From Marinosulfonomonas sp. (GTDB taxonomy: Bacteria > Pseudomonadota > Alphaproteobacteria > Rhodobacterales > Rhodobacteraceae), in assembly GCA_026989405.1 (NCBI GenBank), contig JALSJL010000498.1:1-7416 (forward strand): 7,416 bases of DNA. Reading direction: 5' to 3'. The translations under genes and the position numbers were made by a program. Within the stretch, counting starts at the first letter, position 1. The number at the start of each line of letters is the position of its first letter. Below are positions 1 through 4,814 of this stretch, in pieces. The notes under the pieces are model-generated. The model was not told the DNA's origin. It ran no database searches and saw only the letters and a list, made by a program, of their open reading frames with translations.

Positions 1-775
1 CGACCTGGCGGTGGGGGGCGCGATCCCGCTGTGGCTGTCGGCGGCGGTGATCATCGAGGAAGGCACGGATGTCGAACTGCTGCGCAAGATCGCGCGTTCC
101 ATGCGCGCGGCGGCGGACGAAGCGGGCGTGCATATCGTCACCGGCGACACCAAGGTTGTCGAGCGTGGCTCGGCCGACGGGCTGTTCGTCACCACCTCGG
201 GCGTCGGGGTGATCCCGCCGGGGCGCAACCTGAACGCGGGCCGGGTGACGGTGGGCGACGTGGCCATCGTCAACGGCGTGCTGGGGGACCACGGCGCGGC
301 GATCCTGGCGGCGCGCGGCGACATGGCGCTGAGCACCGAGATCGAAAGCGATTGTGCATCGCTCAACGAATTGATGGAGGCGGTGATCGCGGCCGCGCCG
401 GATGTGCGTTGCGCGCGCGATGCCACCCGCGGCGGGCTGGCCTCGGCGCTGAACGAGATCGCCGAGGCCGCGGGCGTGGGCATCGAAATCGCGGAAACCG
501 ACCTGCCCTTGCGTACCGAGGTCAAGGGAGTGTGCGAGATCCTCGGGCTGGATCCGCTTTACCTGGCCAACGAGGGGACGCTGGTGTTGTTTGTCCCGTC
601 CGATCAGGCCGAGGCGGCGCTGGCGGCGATGCGCGCGCTGGAGGTGGGCAGGAATGCGGTTGCCATCGGGCGCGCAACGGATGAAAACCCCGGTTCGGTG
701 GTGATGACCACGCTGTTTGGCGGCGGGCGCATCATCGACATGCTGGTGGGCGAACAACTGCCCCGGATCTGCTGA
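1..775 (+). CDS. hypE: Hydrogenase maturation protein HypE, 5' partial (C-terminal ~257 residues)
   Basis: HypE belongs to the AIRS/PurM-like ATPase fold and dehydrates the thiocarbamate on its own C-terminal cysteine to thiocyanate, which becomes the cyanide ligand on the iron of [NiFe] hydrogenase. It works in the cytoplasm with HypF and the HypC-HypD complex. The frame is open from base 2 and begins mid-protein with DLAVGGAIPLWLS, so the true start and roughly 80 N-terminal residues lie upstream; the GTG at 11 is internal. Visible family features are the VTGDTKVVERG stretch near 139-175, DATRGGLASALNEIAEAAG near 419-475, and above all the terminal PRIC. The final cysteine is the residue that is carbamoylated and then dehydrated in characterised HypE, so the protein looks functional. 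It stops at TGA 773-775, 9 bp before the nickel permease. hypF, hypC and hypD are expected upstream (inference). Confidence 0.95.
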   Translation, partial: DLAVGGAIPLWLSAAVIIEEGTDVELLRKIARSMRAAADEAGVHIVTGDTKVVERGSADGLFVTTSGVGVIPPGRNLNAGRVTVGDVAIVNGVLGDHGAAILAARGDMALSTEIESDCASLNELMEAVIAAAPDVRCARDATRGGLASALNEIAEAAGVGIEIAETDLPLRTEVKGVCEILGLDPLYLANEGTLVLFVPSDQAEAALAAMRALEVGRNAVAIGRATDENPGSVVMTTLFGGGRIIDMLVGEQLPRIC

Positions 776-780
776 GGAAG
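774..780 (+). promoter_or_regulatory. Ribosome binding site of the nickel permease gene
   Basis: GAGGAAG overlaps the hypE stop codon and sits 4 nt before the ATG at 785. It supports that ATG as the start and indicates translation of the permease directly from the hypE-containing transcript. Confidence 0.7.
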
Positions 781-784
781 ACAC

Positions 785-1528
785 ATGGAATTCATCGATT
801 CACTGGAAATCGACTCGACCCCGGGTTTTCTGTTGCTGGGGTTCTTCATCGGCATGATCCATGCCTTTGAAACCGATCACCTGGCGGCGATCAGCACACT
901 GGTCACCAAGGACAAGAAACGGCTGATCTTTCGCGGCGCGGCCTGGGGGCTGGGTCATACCACCACGTTGCTGCTGTTGTCGTCGGCGGTGGTGCTGTTC
1001 AGCTTCGTGCTGACCGATGCCGCGGCGGCGGCGCTGGAATTTGCCGTCGGCATCATGCTGGTGCTGCTGGGGGCGGACGTGCTGCGGCGCCTGCGCAAGA
1101 GCCGCCTGCATGTGCATGTGCACCGCCACGGCGACATGGGCCCGCATATCCACCTGCACAGCCATGAAGGCGAAGCCGGGCCCCACAGCCACGAAGCCCA
1201 TGACCATGTGCATCCCACCGGCTTTCCGTTCAAGGCGCTGGCGATCGGGCTGGTGCACGGGGCGGCCGGCTCGGCGGCGATCATCGTGCTGGCGGCGGCG
1301 AGTGCCGGCAGCGCCTGGGTGGCGCTGGGTTACGTGGCGCTGGTGGGCGTGGGCTCGATCTTCGGCATGGCCGGGATTTCGGCGGTGATCAGCCTGCCGA
1401 TTTCCATGGCGCCGAAAAACGTCAAATGGCTGCATACCGGCGCGAAACTGGTGATCGCGGCCATCGCCATCAGCTTTGGCATCACCATCATGGCCGAAAC
1501 CGGCGCCCAGGCCCTGGAGCTGTTCTGA
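785..1528 (+). CDS. Nickel/cobalt permease of the UreH/NicO/NiCoT type with His-rich loop
   Basis: This is a predicted inner-membrane protein of 247 aa that most likely imports Ni2+ for the hydrogenase maturation pathway. The signature HX4DH motif of nickel/cobalt permeases is present as H26-A-F-E-T-D-H32 in the first hydrophobic segment. A second conserved histidine lies in GLGHTT (H58), and the second half starts with GLVHGAAGSAA (H158). Hydrophobic segments fall at about 15-40, 52-77, 80-100, 149-173, 175-205 and 219-237, giving roughly six spans. Between the halves, residues 108-143 form a loop with 13 histidines (HVHVHRH, HIHLHSH, HSHEAHDHVH), a probable metal-holding segment. The gene follows hypE by 9 bp and its TGA overlaps the hypA ATG by one base. 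The family contains both importers and the RcnA exporters, so direction of transport is inferred from the hyp context. The short length and two-half layout fit UreH-like proteins better than the longer HoxN/NixA proteins. HupE/UreJ was considered but lacks this HX4DH context. Confidence 0.88.
   Translation: MEFIDSLEIDSTPGFLLLGFFIGMIHAFETDHLAAISTLVTKDKKRLIFRGAAWGLGHTTTLLLLSSAVVLFSFVLTDAAAAALEFAVGIMLVLLGADVLRRLRKSRLHVHVHRHGDMGPHIHLHSHEGEAGPHSHEAHDHVHPTGFPFKALAIGLVHGAAGSAAIIVLAAASAGSAWVALGYVALVGVGSIFGMAGISAVISLPISMAPKNVKWLHTGAKLVIAAIAISFGITIMAETGAQALELF
1516..1519 (+). promoter_or_regulatory. Ribosome binding site of hypA
   Basis: GGAG within the last codons of the permease gene lies 8 nt before the ATG at 1528. 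It fixes the hypA start there rather than at an in-frame ATG at 1426, which is inside the permease gene and would add a non-family N-terminus. Confidence 0.6.
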
Positions 1529-1770
1529 TGCACGAGCTGGGCCTGGCACGCAACATCGCCGCGATCATCCGCGAGCACGCCCGCGGCCGCGCGGTGCGCG
1601 AGGTGCGCGTGGCCATCGGCCCGCTGGCCTGTGTCGAAAAACCGGCGCTGGAATTCTGCTGGGAGCTGGTCACCGAAAATTCGGACATCGCGGATGTGCG
1701 CCTGGGCTTTGTCAAGGCCGAGGGCGACACCTTCGTGGTGCGCGAAATGGAATTCATGGAGGAAGCTTGA
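1528..1770 (+). CDS. hypA: Short HypA nickel metallochaperone lacking the zinc-binding domain
   Basis: HypA delivers nickel to the hydrogenase large subunit in partnership with HypB. This copy is 80 aa, against about 113-118 in typical HypA. It starts MHELGLARNIAAII; Met1 and His2 belong to the nickel-binding N-terminus, which is why the ATG at 1528 is the right start. The core then continues through VAIGPLACVEKPALEFCWELV (Cys35, Cys44), which matches the corresponding region of E. coli HypA. In normal HypA the next segment is a zinc domain with two CxxC motifs, followed by a last beta-strand that returns to the nickel domain. Here the sequence passes from DVRLGFVKAEG directly to the closing strand TFVVREMEFMEEA, with no CxxC at all. 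The loss is in frame and both junctions with neighbours are intact (1-bp overlap with the permease, 0 bp to hypB), so a sequencing frameshift is unlikely. The protein may still bind nickel, but zinc-dependent structure or regulation should be absent (inference). Confidence 0.9.
   Translation: MHELGLARNIAAIIREHARGRAVREVRVAIGPLACVEKPALEFCWELVTENSDIADVRLGFVKAEGDTFVVREMEFMEEA
1758..1764 (+). promoter_or_regulatory. Ribosome binding site of hypB
   Basis: GGAGGAA, embedded in the last codons of hypA, lies 6 nt before the hypB ATG at 1771. It is a near-perfect Shine-Dalgarno sequence and is the strongest in the + strand operon. Confidence 0.75.
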
Positions 1771-2631
1771 ATGTGTGGAACATGCGGCTGCGCCGATCCG
1801 GCGAACGAGGTGTCGATGACCGATACCGCCACGGGACAGAAGGTGGTGCTGAACGGCGGTCACGATCATGGGCACGAACATGACCATGACCACGGGCATG
1901 ACCACGGGCACGACCACCCCCATGACGACCACCACCATGGCCATGACGAGCCCCATGTGCACGGCCCCGGCGGCGAGATCATCCCGCTGGAAGTCGCGGT
2001 GCTGAGCAAGAACGACAAGTTCGCCGCCCGCAACCGCGGCTGGTTCGAGGGGCGCGGGGTGGTGGCGCTGAACCTCGTGTCCTCGCCGGGATCGGGCAAG
2101 ACCACGCTGCTTGAGGCGACGATCCGGGCGCTCGCTGGCAAGACCGCCATTTCGGTGATCGAGGGCGACCAGATGACCGCCAACGACGCCGAGCGGATCA
2201 AGGCCGCCGGCGCCCGGGCGATCCAGATCAACACCGGCGCCGGCTGTCACCTCGAGGCCGACATGGTGGCCGAGGCCGCGCGCGCGCTGGACCCGGCGCC
2301 GGGATCGATCCTGATGATCGAGAACGTCGGCAACCTGGTCTGTCCGGCGATGTTCGACCTGGGCGAACACATGAAGATCGCGGTGATTTCCACCACCGAG
2401 GGCGAGGACAAGCCGATCAAGTATCCGCACATGTTCCGCGCCGTGGACCTGGTGGTGATCAACAAGATGGACCTGGCCCCACATGTGGATTTCGACGAGG
2501 CCGCCTGCCGTGCCAACATCGCCGAAGTGAACCCGAAGGCCGAGGTCCTGTGCCTGTCGGCGAAAACCGGTGCGGGGATGGATGTCTGGTGTATCAAGCT
2601 GCAGGAAATCGTTGCCGCTGGTCGGGCGTAG
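1771..2631 (+). CDS. hypB: HypB, nickel-binding GTPase of hydrogenase maturation
   Basis: HypB is the SIMIBI-class GTPase that drives nickel insertion into the hydrogenase large subunit together with HypA. The 286-aa protein shows three metal-binding regions. The N-terminal MCGTCGC (C2, C5, C7) matches the high-affinity nickel motif of E. coli HypB. A histidine tract at residues 31-64 contains 17 His, mostly as HD/HG repeats, as seen in storage-type HypB proteins. The G-domain site includes C159-H160 in TGAGCHLEADM and C191 in NVGNLVCPAMFD. GTPase motifs are Walker A SSPGSGKTT (104-112), EGDQMTANDAERI (131-143), TEGEDKPIKYPHMF (209-222) and NKMD (231-234). The SSPGSGKT form is the same as in E. 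coli, so the missing first glycine is normal. The gene abuts the hypA stop. The extreme C-terminus after GMDVW (CIKLQEIVAAGRA) departs from the usual tryptophan-containing ending; length is normal, so the effect is probably minor. It is the last gene of the unit. Confidence 0.97.
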   Translation: MCGTCGCADPANEVSMTDTATGQKVVLNGGHDHGHEHDHDHGHDHGHDHPHDDHHHGHDEPHVHGPGGEIIPLEVAVLSKNDKFAARNRGWFEGRGVVALNLVSSPGSGKTTLLEATIRALAGKTAISVIEGDQMTANDAERIKAAGARAIQINTGAGCHLEADMVAEAARALDPAPGSILMIENVGNLVCPAMFDLGEHMKIAVISTTEGEDKPIKYPHMFRAVDLVVINKMDLAPHVDFDEAACRANIAEVNPKAEVLCLSAKTGAGMDVWCIKLQEIVAAGRA

Positions 2632-2707
2632 ACCACCGAGCGTGATCTGGCGGATGCATCAGCGCTCTGTGCCGAGGGAGGGATCTGACTGCCTGTCGGC
2701 CCTTGTG

Positions 2708-2722
2708 CATGATGCTATCATG
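2708..2722. repeat. Short inverted repeat CATGAT-N3-ATCATG
   Basis: Perfect 6-bp arms (2708-2713 and 2717-2722) flank the 3-nt centre GCT, 77 bp after the hypB stop. It could be a small hairpin in the hyp mRNA tail or a protein-binding palindrome. No T-run follows, so it is not a typical terminator. A repeat this short can occur by chance. Confidence 0.3.
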
Positions 2723-2819
2723 GCAAGCAGCCAATGCAGCATGACTCTGAAATGTGCTGGCGTCAGGCGCGTGTAGATCGGTTGATCGGCATCATCGTTT
2801 GGGTGTATTCCAACTTGTC

Positions 2820-2840
2820 GACGGGGCCTTCTCGCCCGTC
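2820..2840 (-). terminator. Weak hairpin just after the 113-aa gene
   Basis: GACGGG at 2820-2825 pairs with CCCGTC at 2835-2840 around a 9-nt loop. Read on the - strand it begins 4 nt after the stop codon of the 2845-3186 gene, the position expected for a terminator. No U-tract follows in that direction, so it may only protect the 3' end or be fortuitous. Confidence 0.3.
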
Positions 2841-2844
2841 CCCA

Positions 2845-3186
2845 TCAGCCCCTGATCGATTTCCGGGTCGTTGCACCCGCGGCCGCAGCCCACCTGTCGA
2901 TCGTCTCTCGCAGGCCCGGGTCGTCAGCCTTCAAGTGGAAGGTGTAGAGCCGATTGACGATCTGGCGCATGAGCGCTCGCATGGTCTCGTCGTCAAGATG
3001 CGAGACCTCGGTCCACGGGATTTCCCGCCCTTCGGCATCGATCACCACGACGTCCGAATAGTCCCCGGTCTTGCTGACCGGCGTGGTGCCGGCATGCAAG
3101 CCTTCCAGTGCCGTATTGCGCACGCACAGCATGGCCAGGGTTTTGGCCAGCTTGGCAGCAATACGTTTTTCGTCGGCGCCGTTCAT
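2845..3186 (-). CDS. Conserved-looking hypothetical protein, 113 aa
   Basis: I cannot assign a function. The 113-residue product is soluble-looking and of mixed charge, with no signal peptide, membrane span or cysteine cluster; it has a single Cys. An N-terminal helix-prone part (ADEKRIAAKLAKTLAMLCVRNT) is followed by a Gly/Asp segment (VSKTGDYSDVVVIDAEGREI) and a second helical half (DETMRALMRQIVNRLYTFHL). The balanced composition, proper amphipathic patterning and a coherent stop/hairpin arrangement argue that it is a real protein and not an accidental frame. It resembles, from memory only, small proteins found scattered in alphaproteobacterial accessory regions; that link is not demonstrable here. 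The ATG at 3186 has only a weak upstream Shine-Dalgarno (CGCGGA too close to the start), so the start is uncertain. It stands alone between two converging operons. Confidence 0.6.
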   Translation of the reverse strand: MNGADEKRIAAKLAKTLAMLCVRNTALEGLHAGTTPVSKTGDYSDVVVIDAEGREIPWTEVSHLDDETMRALMRQIVNRLYTFHLKADDPGLRETIDRWAAAAGATTRKSIRG

Positions 3187-3249
3187 TCCGCGATCATAGC
3201 GCTGGATGGCAAGAAGGGACAGGAGGACCTGATTCCCTTGTTCTTGGGA

Positions 3250-3324
3250 TCACCCGAACCACTTCAGTTTCACCGCCACGCCTGCAATCAGCGCCAGCAG
3301 CAGGCCGGTGGTGATGAGCCGCAC
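3250..3324 (-). CDS. Possible 24-residue hydrophobic peptide or gene remnant
   Basis: A GTG-started frame reads VRLITTGLLLALIAGVAVKL and then KWFG before a TGA at 3250-3252. It has a single hydrophobic span with basic and aromatic residues at the end, like a small membrane peptide. A stop lies four codons upstream of the GTG (3334-3336), so the frame cannot be longer without a frameshift. No clear ribosome binding site precedes it. It could be a true micro-protein, the tail of a decayed membrane gene, or chance. It lies 63 bp upstream of the 113-aa gene on the same strand. Confidence 0.22.
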   Translation of the reverse strand: MRLITTGLLLALIAGVAVKLKWFG

Positions 3325-3339
3325 GACGGTCTGTCAAGT

Positions 3340-3355
3340 CGCATGGCACCATGCG
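3340..3355. repeat. Perfect 7-bp-arm palindrome, operator-like
   Basis: CGCATGG and CCATGCG flank the 2-nt centre CA. On the - strand the palindrome is followed 2 nt later by TTGACA (3337-3332), a perfect -35-like hexamer, but no acceptable -10 box lies 16-18 bp further on. It may be a regulator-binding site for the small genes to its left; this is tentative. Confidence 0.3.
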
Positions 3356-3488
3356 CGAAAATGCAAGCAGGGTGCGCAGGTCGCGAATTGTTTGTGGCGG
3401 AGGGGACGGGACTGGGAACGAAGGTTCTCCAATTCCTACCATGACCCATTTTTCGAAATCTGGACGTGAGGCATCAAGGATAGAGTGT

Positions 3489-4814
3489 TCACCGTTCGCT
3501 CATCGCATTCTGCACCGTCCTGACAATCGGCGCGAAGAAATAGGTGATGATGCGACGTTTATCGGTGATCACATCAATCGTGGCGGTCATTCCGGGTTTC
3601 AGCGAAAGCCTGTCTGCGCCTGCTTGCAGATATGTCCGGCTTGGTGACACACGCACGACATAACCCCATTGCCCATCTGCTATCTCGGTCGAATCCGCGG
3701 CAATATCGATCACGCGCCCTTCCACGAACCCGAAGCGTTCCGATGGGTAAGCATCAAGCCGGATATTTGCCTTTTGCCCTACCTTCAAGAAGCCGATGTC
3801 CTGGTTTGAGAAAACCCCTTCGACCTCGATGGCCATATTCGTCGGAACGATCCGCATGAGCTCGGCTTCTGCCGTCACAACGCCTCCAATCGTGAATGTC
3901 TTCAACTGATCGACAATGCCGGAGACAGGCGCTCTCAGGGTGGCGGCATCCAATTGCCGCTGCGCGCCCCGCGCCTCTTCTTCCAGCAATGCAAGCCGCG
4001 CGTCGATCTCGGCTTTGCGCTTCAGCAAGCCACTGCGCTGATTTGCAAGTAGCCGCCGACGCTCAATTCCCAGTGCGCGCCGTTCGGCCTGTTTCTGGTC
4101 CGCTTCCCTCAGATAGACGTCCCGTTGGCGCTCCAGTTCCAAAAGGGTCTGTTCGACATCAAGAAAAGAAGATCGGCTCGTTGTCCCACTTGCCAACAAC
4201 TTCTCTGCAGTGTCCATGCGCTGCCTTTGAATTGTCAAGGCAGCTTCGATTCTTTCGACATTGGCATATGTCACGGCTTCCGATTTCAGGCTCGCCTCGG
4301 TTCTTGCATCGATCTGCTCAAGGCTTGCCCGCAGGTCACCGATTTCCGATTGCAAGAGGGCGACTTGTGCGAGGGCAAACGGATGATCGTGCAAAGCTTC
4401 CGGAAGTTCGAGATCATATGGGGTCCACAAAATGGCATTTGTACCCGCCGAAATTCTGTCAAGGACATCAACCAGCGTGTCAATACGCGTCATTTCGATG
4501 CGCAACCGATCACGCTCGGCTGCAATCGTGCCCAGTTGCACCCGTGCGCCCGTCGAATCCAGCTCGATCAGCACTTGCCCCTTTTCGACCGTCATTCCGT
4601 TACGGACATGGATGGCGTTTACACGGCCAGAAAGCTCGGGCTGCACCACTTGGACCCGGCTGACAGGAACCACCTTGCCCTTGCCACGTGCCACCACCTC
4701 GATCCTGAAGGCGATCGACATGGCAACGATAGCAAGAAATATGGCAATCGAGACAAAAACTGTCACATGCAGCGTCGGCGAGGAAATCCGCATCTGGCCG
4801 TTGTCTGTCATCAT
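3489..4814 (-). CDS. HlyD-family type I secretion periplasmic adaptor
   Basis: This is the membrane fusion protein of a type I secretion system: anchored in the inner membrane, it bridges the ABC exporter to an outer-membrane TolC-like duct. The 441-aa protein has a short cytoplasmic N-terminus, one membrane span at about 17-36, and the first half of a lipoyl-like domain at about 42-87 (GKGKVVP, VQPELSGRVNAIHVRNGMTV, GQVLIELD). A long alpha-helical coiled coil runs at about 92-290, rich in Leu, Arg, Glu and Gln. The second lipoyl half is at about 290-325 (LRAPVSGIVDQL), followed by a beta-barrel region and the family-typical ending LKPGMTATIDVITDKRR plus a hydrophobic tail. The start ATG overlaps the ABC gene's stop (ATGA), with GAGG 7 nt upstream (4825-4822); a second ATG follows immediately. 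Domain order and length match HlyD-type adaptors. No outer-membrane TolC homologue is visible nearby, so one encoded elsewhere is presumably used. Confidence 0.95.
   Translation of the reverse strand: MMTDNGQMRISSPTLHVTVFVSIAIFLAIVAMSIAFRIEVVARGKGKVVPVSRVQVVQPELSGRVNAIHVRNGMTVEKGQVLIELDSTGARVQLGTIAAERDRLRIEMTRIDTLVDVLDRISAGTNAILWTPYDLELPEALHDHPFALAQVALLQSEIGDLRASLEQIDARTEASLKSEAVTYANVERIEAALTIQRQRMDTAEKLLASGTTSRSSFLDVEQTLLELERQRDVYLREADQKQAERRALGIERRRLLANQRSGLLKRKAEIDARLALLEEEARGAQRQLDAATLRAPVSGIVDQLKTFTIGGVVTAEAELMRIVPTNMAIEVEGVFSNQDIGFLKVGQKANIRLDAYPSERFGFVEGRVIDIAADSTEIADGQWGYVVRVSPSRTYLQAGADRLSLKPGMTATIDVITDKRRIITYFFAPIVRTVQNAMSER

Larger units (their letters stand above)
2632..2844. other. 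Non-coding stretch after hypB
   Basis: I find no convincing gene here. A + strand frame crosses it from within hypB to 2776 but shares no recognisable family feature and overlaps hypB out of frame. There is no hairpin followed by a T-run that would be a clear intrinsic terminator for the hyp operon, so termination may be Rho-dependent (inference). The only structures seen are a short inverted repeat at 2708-2722 and a hairpin at 2820-2840. Confidence 0.5.
3187..3488. other. Mostly non-coding stretch downstream of the secretion genes
   Basis: This 302-bp stretch lies between the 113-aa gene and the stop of the HlyD-family gene. It holds one doubtful 24-codon hydrophobic frame (3250-3324, - strand) and a 16-bp palindrome (3340-3355). 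No tRNA-like cloverleaf, repeat array or hairpin with T-run was found. Longer frames crossing it on both strands have Pro/Arg/Ser-rich, patternless products and look accidental. Confidence 0.45.

Noticed and set aside
800..1549. Open frame of 249 codons on the - strand opposite the permease
   Set aside because: It is a Gln/His/Arg-rich shadow of the permease coding strand with no domain and no ribosome binding site.
1426..1770. Longer hypA starting at an in-frame ATG at 1426
   Set aside because: The extra 34 residues lie inside the permease gene and look like its out-of-frame translation. The family N-terminus MHE begins at 1528 and has its own GGAG.
1861..1965. CATGACCACGGGCA-type repeats suggesting a tandem repeat or CRISPR-like array
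   Set aside because: The repetition is explained by alternating His-Asp/His-Gly codons in the HypB histidine tract. Units are irregular and there are no spacers.
1330..2484. Long open frame of 384 codons on the - strand opposite the permease, hypA and hypB
   Set aside because: It lies opposite well-recognised genes, and its product is His/Val/Met/Arg-rich with no family pattern. High GC and the GTG/CAT-type His codons of hypB create stop-free antisense frames.
3194..3442. Open frame of 82 codons on the - strand
   Set aside because: It encodes a Pro/Arg/His-rich sequence with no regular secondary-structure pattern and no ribosome binding site. It overlaps the more hydrophobic micro-frame in another phase.
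2734..3444. Open frame of 236 codons on the + strand across the junction region
   Set aside because: It is largely antisense to the 113-aa - strand frame, whose product is more protein-like. The + product is Pro/Arg/Gly-rich in its first part and lacks family features.
3440..3488. Intrinsic terminator after the HlyD-family gene
   Set aside because: An AT-rich patch with TTCGAA is present, but there is no stable GC stem followed by a T-run in the - strand direction.
3896..4663. Open frame of 255 codons on the + strand within the HlyD-family gene
   Set aside because: It is antisense to a well-supported adaptor gene. Its product is Arg/Ser/Pro/His-rich and patternless.
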